This document shows positions 45,542-54,369 of a stretch of DNA of 64,000 bases, one piece after another. The stretch lies in assembly GCA_019752635.1 (NCBI GenBank), contig JAIELX010000027.1, forward strand, positions 36,246 through 100,245, in the 5' to 3' direction. The notes under the pieces are model-generated. The model was not told the DNA's origin, searched no databases, and worked only from the letters and a program-made list of their open reading frames with translations. Each line of letters opens with the position of its first letter. Position 1 is the first letter of the stretch. The stretch comes from Candidatus Obscuribacterales bacterium (GTDB taxonomy: Bacteria > Cyanobacteriota > Vampirovibrionia > Obscuribacterales > Obscuribacteraceae). A program made the position numbers and the translations under genes.

Positions 45542-47851
45542 TTAGCCATTGGACCGCCTGGAGTTAGCAATACTCACCACGAATTTCGCTCCTCCACCGG
45601 AATGCGGCTCATAGTGGATTGTTCCGTTATGGGCGGTCACAATCGAATGGCAGACAAAGAGTCCCAGCCCTGAGCCGACGCCTGCTTTGCGTCCGCTCAT
45701 TCCTTGACTGTATCTGCCGAACAATTTTCCAACCTCGTTCGGCTGAATACCGCATCCGTTATCTGCGACCGAAAATGTTGTGCGGGATTCGTCTTGACTA
45801 ATTTCTACTGTGATTTGACCGCCTGTGGGTGAGAACTTAATGGCGTTATGGAGAAGGTTGTATACAACGCGTCTCATTGCAACACAATCAGCGAAGATGC
45901 TGTTGATTGAAGAGTTAAGTTGAAGTGAAACATCAAGAGATTTGGTTGCTGCCAGTTCGGACAACTGATCAATGCAACTGTTCAAAAGTGTTTCAGGGGC
46001 GAGCTTTTCGAAGTACAGAGCGGATGTTTCCGAGCGATACTGGTACACGTCAACTAACTTGTGAAGCAAGTCCAAAAGGTTGTCGTTGCTTTCCTGAAGA
46101 ATTAGCAATAAGCGATCTCGTTCTTCTTCCTTTGCGATTCGTCCTTTTTCCGTCAAGGCTTGTAAAAGCCTTTTAGCACCTGTAAGAGGATTCTTTATAT
46201 CGTGAATTATCGAAGCAATAAAGGTCTCGCGTTGTCGCTCCAGCTCAACCTCCGCAGTTGCGTCGAGCACATGAAGAACGGCCCCGATCAAGCTTTCTTC
46301 AGCAGCTGCCGGCCATATTGTAATGTCTAAATGTTTGACGTTTTCTCCGTCCGCGTGTACGAAACGCTGCGCAACGTAAGGGTGCAACTGGTTGATGGCT
46401 TCGAAAACAGCTTCTTGCTGTAAACCGGGAAATCGACCAAATAGCGATGAACTGTTGCTGTTTTCACCACACACTTCTTTCAGCTTCGAGTTAGCCAAAA
46501 TAATTTCCATGTTTTCGTTTAGTCGTGCAATGCCTACCGGGGCATGATGAAGGATATCCCTGGTGAGGAGCTCTTCTCGTTGCTCAAGCCGTTTTTGTCG
46601 AGTGATGTCGCGTACTATCGAAGACGCTCCGATGATCTTTCCGGATGAATCGCAAATCGGCGATATGGTCACCGAAACATTGATCCGTTCACCATCTTTT
46701 CGAACTCTTATCGTCTCATGATTTTTCAGGCTTCTTCCGCTTGCAATTGTTGCATTGATTACCGCGAGCTCAGGGAGTAATTCTGGCGGCACTGTTATTG
46801 CGATGGGCCGGCCGATCGCGTCCTCCGGTGAGTATCCGTAGAGCCTTTCAGCTGCCAAATTCCAGCTGGTAATTACGTTGTCGGTATTTTTTCCGATAAT
46901 GGGATCTTCGCAATCTCGAACTATAGCGGCCAGAAAGGTTTGCGATTGCTCTACTTGTTTGCGGGCAATATACTGCCCTAACTGTGAGCCAACACCCCGG
47001 GATAGCTGTTGCATGTCATCTTCATCCGGCTGTGCGTCGCTGGTGCTGTAGAATTCCAGGACTCCGGCAACTTGTTCCCTGAACCTGACCGGGCAAGCGA
47101 CTATCGACATCAGTTTGCTATTGACGGCAACGGAAGATCTTGAAAAATTGGCGGACTCCAGGCTCTGGACGAAGATACATTCTTGGCTTGCCCATACTAT
47201 TCCTGGAATATCTTGACCGACAGCGAAGCAGCTTTCTAATGTCGCCCTCTCGAAGGCAGGCATGGATGTGTTGCCTCTGGTGTATAAAGCTTTGCATTTG
47301 ATGCGTTGTCCGTTATCTTCGGTGGTCCAGAACACTCCCGCATCGCAGTTGAGCCAATCGCAAACTGCGCTAAGGCTTAGCTGAATGCATTCCTCGGATG
47401 ATTCTACTTCCGAAAAAATTTTGGTCATTTTTAGTTGAATTTCAAGGCGTGCTTGAGTTCTTTTGCGCCTGATTGCATAGATTAGGGCTCGGCAAAGCGA
47501 GTCTGAATCAAAGGCTCCCTTAACTATGTAATCTTCCGCACCGAGATTGAGCGCTTGCAACGCCAGTTCCTGATCGTCCCGTCCGGTCAAGACAATAGTT
47601 GGAACATTCTTGGCCTGCGCCAAAATTTGCAGAAGACCTCCTAACCCCAGGGAATCTGGTAGCCCCAGATCCAGCAGTATGATATCTGTTGCCGATTTGC
47701 CTTTACTTTGTAGTTTGTCCAGGCAATCTTCCAGTGTTTCTACACATTCAACTTGAAACTCCTCCGACGCTTTGGTCAGGGTGGTCCGCACCAGAAAGGC
47801 GTCGGAAGGACTGTCTTCGACAAGCAGAATTTTGACAGGCTGTTTATTCAT
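45542..47851 (-). CDS. Receiver-GAF-PAS-PAS hybrid sensor histidine kinase
   Basis: A 769-residue soluble kinase in reversed hybrid order: receiver domain first (VEDSPSD, ILLDLGLPD as phospho-acceptor site, GAFD region), then a GAF domain (about 140-300), two PAS domains (about 315-435 and 445-560), HisKA with His in ASIIHDIKNPLTGAKRLL, and the ATPase (NAIKFSPTGG, DNGCGI, GSGLGLFVCHSI). No membrane segment, so it senses inside the cell and can be driven through its N-terminal receiver. Its ATG overlaps the stop of the Rcp1-like regulator by 4 bases, so the three-gene cassette is translated together. Confidence 0.9.
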   Translation of the reverse strand: MNKQPVKILLVEDSPSDAFLVRTTLTKASEEFQVECVETLEDCLDKLQSKGKSATDIILLDLGLPDSLGLGGLLQILAQAKNVPTIVLTGRDDQELALQALNLGAEDYIVKGAFDSDSLCRALIYAIRRKRTQARLEIQLKMTKIFSEVESSEECIQLSLSAVCDWLNCDAGVFWTTEDNGQRIKCKALYTRGNTSMPAFERATLESCFAVGQDIPGIVWASQECIFVQSLESANFSRSSVAVNSKLMSIVACPVRFREQVAGVLEFYSTSDAQPDEDDMQQLSRGVGSQLGQYIARKQVEQSQTFLAAIVRDCEDPIIGKNTDNVITSWNLAAERLYGYSPEDAIGRPIAITVPPELLPELAVINATIASGRSLKNHETIRVRKDGERINVSVTISPICDSSGKIIGASSIVRDITRQKRLEQREELLTRDILHHAPVGIARLNENMEIILANSKLKEVCGENSNSSSLFGRFPGLQQEAVFEAINQLHPYVAQRFVHADGENVKHLDITIWPAAAEESLIGAVLHVLDATAEVELERQRETFIASIIHDIKNPLTGAKRLLQALTEKGRIAKEEERDRLLLILQESNDNLLDLLHKLVDVYQYRSETSALYFEKLAPETLLNSCIDQLSELAATKSLDVSLQLNSSINSIFADCVAMRRVVYNLLHNAIKFSPTGGQITVEISQDESRTTFSVADNGCGIQPNEVGKLFGRYSQGMSGRKAGVGSGLGLFVCHSIVTAHNGTIHYEPHSGGGAKFVVSIANSRRSNG

Positions 47852-48285
47852 TTTGCGTTTTCGGGCAACGTTACGACAGCGAACCAAAATTGCGCAATGT
47901 CGCGTGCCACAGCGATAAACTTTTGCATGTCAACCGGCTTTGTTATAAAGCAAGCGGCAGAATCTCGATAGGAGTTTAGAATGTCTTGTTCGTCATCTGA
48001 TGTTGTGAGAATCACAATTGGTATGTGTTTAAGCTGAGCGTCGGCCTTAATGTCTCTAAGGATCTCGCTGCCGTGTTTACCTGGCAGATTCAGATCGAGA
48101 AAAATAAGATCCGGAGTGGTAGCCGCGCTGTAACCCGATTCCTTTCTCAAATATGACATTGCGGAGACGCCGTCTTCGACGACGGAGACGTTATTCAGCA
48201 ACTTCGCTGCGGAGAATGCTTCCCTCGCAAACATCACGTCAGTTGGACTATCTTCTATCATTAATACTTCGATGTGCCTGCTCAC
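47848..48285 (-). CDS. Rcp1-like single-domain response regulator
   Basis: A 145-residue receiver of the cyanobacterial-phytochrome partner type: LMIEDSPTDVMFAREAF, LIFLDLNLPGKHGSEIL, TTSDDEQDI and the Lys in CFITKPVD. The insert DVMFAREAF and the LPGK(H/N)G element are typical of Rcp1. The GTG start at 48285 sits one base after the upstream kinase stop, with AGGGGA in the end of that gene. It overlaps the next kinase by 4 bases. It should shuttle phosphate between the two kinases. Confidence 0.9.
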   Translation of the reverse strand: MSRHIEVLMIEDSPTDVMFAREAFSAAKLLNNVSVVEDGVSAMSYLRKESGYSAATTPDLIFLDLNLPGKHGSEILRDIKADAQLKHIPIVILTTSDDEQDILNSYRDSAACFITKPVDMQKFIAVARDIAQFWFAVVTLPENAK

Positions 48286-48286
48286 G

Positions 48287-49699
48287 CTATCCCCTTTGCT
48301 TGACCGGCAGCGAAAAATAAAACTTTGATCCCTCGCAAGGCACGGATTCCGCCCACATCCGCCCATGATGTCTCTCGATAATTCTGCGGCAAATTGCCAG
48401 TCCGATCCCGGTGCCAGGGTACCGAGAACGTGAGTGCAAGCGCTGAAATATCTCAAAAATGCGACGTTCAAACTGCATGTCGAAACCAATGCCATTGTCG
48501 CTTACGCAGTACACGCAGTGACCCGGTTGTTCCTCTGCGCTCAATCGGATCTCCAGGCGGTTTTCCGAACGATACTTAATCGCATTTTCGACAAGATTCT
48601 GAAGTACGTGGCGCAGTTGCGAGCGATCGACCTCGACTAGAGGAAGTTGTTCACATGTAATTTGGATGTCATTATCCTTGATCTGTGTTTCAAGGCTTTG
48701 CACGACGTCGTTCAATACCGCCGACAGGTCTGTCGTTTGTATGTTTGGAGCACGATTTTGAATGCGCGCATATGAAAGTAGGTCATTGGTAAGCGCATGC
48801 ATTCGAAGCGCTGCTTTACCGGCCTCAGACAAAAACATCCGGCTTCTGTCTGAGAGATTGTCGGTTATAGATTCCTCGAACAGCTGCAAACAGCCGATCA
48901 CCGCTCGAACCGGCTCCTGTAGATCATGCGATGCAACATAGGCAAATTGTTCAAGGTCTTTGTTTGATTGGGTTACTTTGTCGAGGATGATTTTGTGACT
49001 TGTGACATCGCGGCAGATCCATGATATCGCTCCGGCGCTATGCATTAAGTCCGGAAGGCGAGAGACCGTTATTGAGATAGTTTTGAGCGAACCACATTCG
49101 GTTAAAAAAGTGGATTCAAAATTGGAGAGGTCATTCAAGTGTTCAAACACCGATAGCGGATCAATGTTTGGCACCACTTGCAGAATAGATTTTCCCAACA
49201 TCTCGCTGGCCGGATATCCGTACAAGTCTCGAGCGCCGAGATTCCAGCTTTCAATTGTTCCCTGCCGATCTGTTGTAATGATTGCATCTTTGGATGATTC
49301 GACTATTGCCGCTAAGTGGGCAAGCCTGTCTTCTGCGCGCTTGCGCTCGGTTATATCCTGAACGATTTTTACAAAACCTGTAAGGCGATCATTTTCGTCG
49401 TGCAAGGACGTGATTATAACTTTTGCCCAGAAGGACGAGCCGTCTTTTCTGATTCTCCGGCATTCGTAGGCTGCATCGCCTGCAACCGGTTCTGGCTGCG
49501 ATTTGTCCTGTTCGCAGCTCTGGTACTTCAACAGCGAAAAATGTTTTCCTGAAACTTCGCTTTCGCAATAGCCTAGTATTCGTTCTGCTTCCGGACTCCA
49601 TCGAACTATGTGCCCATCGAGATCAAGCAGTAGGAAGGCGTAGTCTTGCAGGTTTTGCGAAAGTACTGATAGGTGCGGGTTTTGTGCCTGGATTTCCAT
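48287..49699 (-). CDS. PAS-PAS sensor histidine kinase, phytochrome-kinase type
   Basis: A 470-residue soluble kinase: two PAS domains (about 10-125 and 130-250; the first ends FVKIVQDITERKRAEDRLAHL), then a HisKA of the Cph1 type (DLEQFAYVASHDLQEPVRAV) and an ATPase (NAIKYRS, DNGIGFDMQF, GTGIGLAICRRI). No bilin-binding GAF domain is present, so it is not itself a phytochrome. It heads the cassette with the Rcp1-like regulator and the hybrid kinase. Confidence 0.92.
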   Translation of the reverse strand: MEIQAQNPHLSVLSQNLQDYAFLLLDLDGHIVRWSPEAERILGYCESEVSGKHFSLLKYQSCEQDKSQPEPVAGDAAYECRRIRKDGSSFWAKVIITSLHDENDRLTGFVKIVQDITERKRAEDRLAHLAAIVESSKDAIITTDRQGTIESWNLGARDLYGYPASEMLGKSILQVVPNIDPLSVFEHLNDLSNFESTFLTECGSLKTISITVSRLPDLMHSAGAISWICRDVTSHKIILDKVTQSNKDLEQFAYVASHDLQEPVRAVIGCLQLFEESITDNLSDRSRMFLSEAGKAALRMHALTNDLLSYARIQNRAPNIQTTDLSAVLNDVVQSLETQIKDNDIQITCEQLPLVEVDRSQLRHVLQNLVENAIKYRSENRLEIRLSAEEQPGHCVYCVSDNGIGFDMQFERRIFEIFQRLHSRSRYPGTGIGLAICRRIIERHHGRMWAESVPCEGSKFYFSLPVKQRG

Positions 49700-50046
49700 T
49701 CATAACCTTGCGCGATAGCGTCAGTCTGGCAATATCGCTCAAGGCACATCATTAATGTAAGTAATGATGATTCGATGGTTTGTTGCTTGCTCAAAGCTGA
49801 GCAAAACCTCGAGGGGGTCCATTTCCGATAACCACGATATTAAGATACTACTATAGAAAGTGGCCCTATCCATCACCTCACAGGGGTATAAGTTTTCTAT
49901 CTAAACTAAGTAGGCAGAACCGCAGCTTGCCAAGACAGACGGTTCGGACTAAGACCGGAGACCGGGCAAACAGGGCTGCGAACCATGGAAGCCGTCGCCA
50001 GCAGATTGACACGGTTAACAGTCTTTGTTCGCTTCTGAAACGATCG
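49700..50046. other. Intergenic region ahead of the PAS kinase cassette
   Basis: A 347-base stretch that contains the promoter of the kinase cassette on the minus strand. TTGCTCA-AAGC-TGAGCAA forms a 7-base-stem inverted repeat at 49785-49802. I see no gene. Confidence 0.4.
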
Positions 50047-52257
50047 CTAGGCGGTTGCCGGGGTGTTGCCGCGTAGGCGATTTAACTCCTGCTGAGCGCC
50101 CGGATGGCCGCGATCGGCTGCAGAAGTGTGGAACTCGATTGCCTTACTGAGGCTGCGCGGTGCGCCCAGACCGGATTCGGCGCAGATGCCGAGCCAGTAC
50201 ATGGCGTTCCTGTTGCCTATGTTCGCCAGCGAGGTAAATGCTTGCATCGCTGAGCTAAAGGCGAATGTCTCGTTGGACCACATCCAATCGACACCCTGAG
50301 GGAAGCGAGCTTCTGCGGCCAGTGAGAACAATCTCTCCATCTCTCTACTATCTTTCGGTACCCCTAGACCTTGCTTGAAACACAGCGCAAGCTTCCAATG
50401 GGCCAGTGCACTATTCTCAGCCGAGGCTTTTTTGAGCAAGCCGATCCCATGAGGGATGTTGCGCGGTATACCGTCACCGGTCATCAAACTACATCCCATC
50501 ACGCAAAGGGCGTTCGGATTGTTAGCTGTAATCGCTCGTTGTACAAGACCGAACGCTGCGTTAACATCTCTGGGACCGCCGACGCCTGCTCGAGCGCACG
50601 CTGCTAGCATTAACATAGCATCGCTGTTGTTATGCTGAGTTGTCGCTTGCTGAAGATGGCGAATCGCTTCGACGGGATTGCGAACAGCGCCTTCGCCTTT
50701 CAGCAGTAGTTCGCTGAGCAGTAGCTGCGCCTTCAGATGTCCTTGCCCCGAGGCATCTTGCAGGGCTTGCACGACCTTGTCGGGTTCCTGATTCCTGGTT
50801 CGCATATAAACGGCCAGAGCGTACAACGCGTCGGGGTCCCCTGTCTGCGCCGCAGCTTGTAAGGAACTCAGCATACCGGTAATTGTCTGACCGCCTGTTG
50901 CGAGTTTTTTATAGCACTGTGAAAGCTTCTGCTCGGCACCGGATACGCCACCGGTCTTAGCTCGTTGATACCAGTTGATAGCATCGGGCAAACTTTCTTG
51001 ACCGTTGTATCCAAGCTCGAAACAGTTGGCCAGCGCGAACTGGGCTTGTGCCATTCCTTGTTCGGCCGCACGACGAAACCATGCCATTGCTTCAACGGGA
51101 TTACTTACAATTGAGGGATGTCCTTTCATCAGGTATTCACCGAGCCGATACTGGGCTTCTTTCAGACCGGCACGCGCCGCCAGTTTCAGCCAGCTGGCAA
51201 TTTCCGCGGGGTTGGAATCACTCAACCCATCGAGTCGAACCGAGAGTTCGTACTGGGCTTTAACATCGCCTCCGAGCGCTCTCTCACGTAATAAATCAGT
51301 ACTGGTTACGTCCTCCGGAACAGAGGTCGCGGCGGATGCTTCCAGCGGCGTGATCATCCACTTCTTTCCCTGGTCCGTATGACCCGTGAAGGCACTTTGC
51401 AGTTCCGCACGAAAGTTCGCCATGGAACTTTGTCTTTTGTTCAGGTCTTTTGAAAGTGCCTTGTAAATGACGTCTTGCACCGCCTGCGGTATCATTGATG
51501 TCGGACTGGCGTCTTCGAAAGACATCGGTTTACCGGTAACGTGTCCATTCATCATTTGAAGCATGTCCGTGCCGGGAATGGGCGTCATGCCTGTCAGCAT
51601 CTTGAAGAGCAGGCAACCCATCGAATAAATGTCCGCGCGCGCGTCAAGCGCCTTCCCTTGCCATTGCTCCGGACTCATGTATGCGGGCGTTCCTAGGACG
51701 TAGCCTTCCAGGGTGACCTGTTCAAGGCTTTCGCCTCTTTCGTCCAGCTGTTTCGCTATACCGAAGTCGACCACTTTCACGAATTCAATCAGATCTTCGG
51801 CATCCATCAACATCACATTTCGCGGTTTCAGGTCGCGATGGATAACGCCGCGTTTGTGGGCATGACCCAGCGCTGAACAAATCTGTGCGCAGATTCGAAT
51901 TGATCGCGCCAGCGTCAGCGCTCCTTCTTTCTCGAGAACCATGTGTAGATCTCGTCCCTCGACGAAGTCCATTACCAGGTAAGGATAGCGTTCCGGAGTA
52001 AGTCCAAAGTCGAAAACGGTGATGATGTTGGGATGGTTGAGGCGGCTAGCAGAGCGAGCTTCGCGTTGGAAGCGCAAAAACGTTTGTTCGTCGTCAACGC
52101 TTTGTGAAAGCTGCATCTTTACAGTAAGAGGACGTTCCAGTTGCCTATGAGTGGCTCTGTAAATGACGCCACCTTGCCCCTTACCGATGACGGATAACAG
52201 TTCGTATCTGCCGTCTAAAACTGTTCCAATTAATCTGTCGGCGGGGCTAGTACTCAT
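50047..52257 (-). CDS. Soluble Ser/Thr protein kinase with Sel1-like repeats
   Basis: A 736-residue Hanks-type kinase without a membrane segment. The catalytic domain (about 12-280) has GKGQGGVIYRA, the ATP lysine in LTVKMQ (VAIK in most), HRDLKPRN, DFGIAKQ and MSPEQWQG. From about 320 on come ten or so Sel1-type repeats (AQYRLGEYLMKG, ALAVYMRTR, AMYWLGICAESG). Such repeats bind proteins. ATG 52257 with GGAG five bases ahead starts 12 residues before the kinase fold; the frame is open upstream to 52389 but reads as non-family sequence. Confidence 0.9.
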   Translation of the reverse strand: MSTSPADRLIGTVLDGRYELLSVIGKGQGGVIYRATHRQLERPLTVKMQLSQSVDDEQTFLRFQREARSASRLNHPNIITVFDFGLTPERYPYLVMDFVEGRDLHMVLEKEGALTLARSIRICAQICSALGHAHKRGVIHRDLKPRNVMLMDAEDLIEFVKVVDFGIAKQLDERGESLEQVTLEGYVLGTPAYMSPEQWQGKALDARADIYSMGCLLFKMLTGMTPIPGTDMLQMMNGHVTGKPMSFEDASPTSMIPQAVQDVIYKALSKDLNKRQSSMANFRAELQSAFTGHTDQGKKWMITPLEASAATSVPEDVTSTDLLRERALGGDVKAQYELSVRLDGLSDSNPAEIASWLKLAARAGLKEAQYRLGEYLMKGHPSIVSNPVEAMAWFRRAAEQGMAQAQFALANCFELGYNGQESLPDAINWYQRAKTGGVSGAEQKLSQCYKKLATGGQTITGMLSSLQAAAQTGDPDALYALAVYMRTRNQEPDKVVQALQDASGQGHLKAQLLLSELLLKGEGAVRNPVEAIRHLQQATTQHNNSDAMLMLAACARAGVGGPRDVNAAFGLVQRAITANNPNALCVMGCSLMTGDGIPRNIPHGIGLLKKASAENSALAHWKLALCFKQGLGVPKDSREMERLFSLAAEARFPQGVDWMWSNETFAFSSAMQAFTSLANIGNRNAMYWLGICAESGLGAPRSLSKAIEFHTSAADRGHPGAQQELNRLRGNTPATA

Positions 52258-52468
52258 AGCTCCAATCGGGGCGGGGACACACCTACAGTGTACCCCGTTT
52301 ATGATGGTAATCACGGTGGAAACGGCTAAGTCACGGTGATTTTGAGGACTGTCGGGGCACGCCTCGTCCCTTGTAAGGTGTCTCCTCATTTCGTCTGTTT
52401 GTAACCACCGTTAGCCAAGGGGGCAGCCGACGTAGTAATATTTTTGAACTTCGAAAGCGAGATACGGC

Positions 52469-52645
52469 ATGGATAGCAGAGTTAGAGAACTTCAAGAGCT
52501 GATAGCCCGTTATGCGGCCTTCATGGAAGGGCATGACGAGAAATTTGCCGGTGTGGAAGTGCATGCCGGTTGCGTTCCGCGAATGGAGAAAATTTTGGAT
52601 AAGTGGAAGCAAGAGTTAGAGCAGCTGAAAAGTCAGAAGGCTTAA
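52469..52645 (+). CDS. Small coiled-coil-like protein, 58 aa
   Basis: A short frame with protein-like composition: two charged amphipathic helices (RVRELQELIARYAAFME and MEKILDKWKQELEQLK) joined by a loop with one Cys and one Pro. No membrane segment. The ribosome site is weak (GCGAGA). It is divergent from the Sel1 kinase and 103 bases before the next small gene. I do not recognise it; it could be a small regulator or chance, though the helix pattern is good. Confidence 0.5.
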   Translation: MDSRVRELQELIARYAAFMEGHDEKFAGVEVHAGCVPRMEKILDKWKQELEQLKSQKA

Positions 52646-52748
52646 GCTCTTAAATCTTGGACTTTGCCATGGTGAGGTTCCCATTTTTCGCTCGCAAACC
52701 CTGAGCTGCAAAGATATACTGCATCATGCCAGTTGAAAACGAGGCGGC

Positions 52749-52943
52749 ATGATTCAGCCGAGGCTAACTCTCAATCATTGCGTAGGCATTCTAGGGCTCC
52801 TCCTCGGGATGTCCATGTATGTCATGGCTGTTCGTTTTCATATACCCGAGCGAATTGCGTGGGGTTCTGCTATCCTTTCGATCCTGGTAGTTGCCATATT
52901 TTGGACGGCAATCAACTTGGCCGAAGAGGATGAGGATGACTAG
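52749..52943 (+). CDS. Small membrane protein, 64 aa
   Basis: Two membrane helices (about 8-28 LNHCVGILGLLLGMSMYVM and 36-56 WGSAILSILVVAIFWTAI) with a short connecting loop and an acidic tail EEDEDD. GAGG precedes ATG 52749. Its stop overlaps the start of the M16 peptidase gene by 8 bases, which suggests translational coupling and a role near those envelope peptidases. Family not recognised. Confidence 0.65.
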   Translation: MIQPRLTLNHCVGILGLLLGMSMYVMAVRFHIPERIAWGSAILSILVVAIFWTAINLAEEDEDD

Positions 52944-54348
52944 AAAACCTTTGAAATGGATCGCGCAGACGGCGTTGTGTGCAATGTCCGTAGCGATGAT
53001 TGCATCGTGGGCTGTTACAAAATCAGCAACAGCGACAACCACGTGGCAGAAACCCCTTATATCGGTAACCCGCGATTTTACTTTACCTAATGGACTGCGT
53101 GTTCTTCTGTCTGAAGACCACAGTGTGCCGGTAGCTGCGCTGGCTATCGTGTACGACGTGGGCGCGCGTGATGAACGCAAGGGACGGTCCGGCTTTGCTC
53201 ACTTTTTCGAACACATGATGTTTCAAGGTTCGGAAAATGTAGGCAAAATGGATCACTTCAAGTACGTTGAAGGTGCCGGTGGAACGTTAAATGCTTCAAC
53301 ACATCCGGACTTCACGAACTATTTTGAGAAAGTACCCAGCAATCAGATCGAGTTGGCCCTCTGGCTGGAATCGGATCGTATGCGTTCTCTGAAAGTAACA
53401 CCTGAGAATTTCAAGAATCAGTTGGAAACTGTCAAAGAAGAAAAGCGTCAGTCGATCGACAACCAGCCCTACATGCCGGCGGCAATCAAACTGGAAGAGA
53501 CGCTGTTTGATAACTGGGCTAATGCTCACCCGGTAATCGGTTCTTTTGAGGACCTCGACGCCGCTGACGTTAGTGACATCAAGAGCTTTTTCAAGACTTA
53601 CTATGCGCCGAACAACGCGGTAATGGCGATAGTAGGCGACTTTGATGCCGCTAACATGCAGAAAATGGTCGAGAAGTATTTTGCGTCGATACCGAAAGTA
53701 GCTCAGCCACCGAAGCCGGACGTGACCGAGGCTCCTGCAAAAGGACCGAAGACCGTCAAAGTTGTTGATGCACATGCAAAGTTGCCTGGCTTCTGGATGG
53801 GATGGAAGGCGCCTCACAGGCGTGACCCGGACACATTTGCTTTAACGATTCTGGAGAAGATTTTGGCGTCCGGCGATTCGTCGCGATTGTATCAGCGCAT
53901 GATCAAAGGCGATCAAGTTGCAATTCAAGCTGATGCCGGCTATGACGTTCGACGCGGACCCAGTGCTTTTGAGGCGTTCATAGTTTACAAGCCGGAGAAC
54001 AGTCCGCAAAAAGTCAAAGACATATTTTGGTCCGAACTAGAAAAATTGCAGAAAGAACCAGTGACGGCTGAGGAACTTGAAAAAGCTCGCAATCAGGTAC
54101 TTCGCAAGTATTTCTCTAGCGGTGGATACACCAGTTTGCAACGCAGCATTGGTCGAGCAGAATTGCTTGCCGAATACACTCTGTTCTATGGTGATCCCAA
54201 AATTATGGACGAAGATTTGGATGCGGTCTTGAAGGTCACGCCTGCGGACATCCAACGCGTAGCGAAGAAGTATTTCGACAAGAACACTGTAACGACGGTC
54301 GATATTGAAACCGTCGCCGCAGATAAAGAAACCAAGCCTAAGTCTTGA
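52936..54348 (+). CDS. M16 family zinc metallopeptidase (catalytic subunit)
   Basis: A 470-residue exported peptidase of the pitrilysin/processing-peptidase family. After a signal peptide (TALCAMSVAMIASWA), the inverted zinc motif HFFEH appears at about residue 81 with the distal Glu in the ETVKEEKRQ segment 75 residues later. The two-lobe M16 layout is complete (GDFDAANM, then GGYTSLQRSIGRAE). It works as a dimer with the following gene, which has lost the zinc motif, as in bacterial PqqF-like or mitochondrial processing peptidase pairs. ATG 52936 lies within the end of the small membrane gene. Confidence 0.92.
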   Translation: MTRKPLKWIAQTALCAMSVAMIASWAVTKSATATTTWQKPLISVTRDFTLPNGLRVLLSEDHSVPVAALAIVYDVGARDERKGRSGFAHFFEHMMFQGSENVGKMDHFKYVEGAGGTLNASTHPDFTNYFEKVPSNQIELALWLESDRMRSLKVTPENFKNQLETVKEEKRQSIDNQPYMPAAIKLEETLFDNWANAHPVIGSFEDLDAADVSDIKSFFKTYYAPNNAVMAIVGDFDAANMQKMVEKYFASIPKVAQPPKPDVTEAPAKGPKTVKVVDAHAKLPGFWMGWKAPHRRDPDTFALTILEKILASGDSSRLYQRMIKGDQVAIQADAGYDVRRGPSAFEAFIVYKPENSPQKVKDIFWSELEKLQKEPVTAEELEKARNQVLRKYFSSGGYTSLQRSIGRAELLAEYTLFYGDPKIMDEDLDAVLKVTPADIQRVAKKYFDKNTVTTVDIETVAADKETKPKS

Positions 54349-54369
54349 TAGTCGATCAAAGAGAGATTT

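Noticed and set aside
48287..49699. Phytochrome photoreceptor
   Set aside because: Only PAS domains precede the kinase; the GAF/PHY chromophore module and its Cys are absent.
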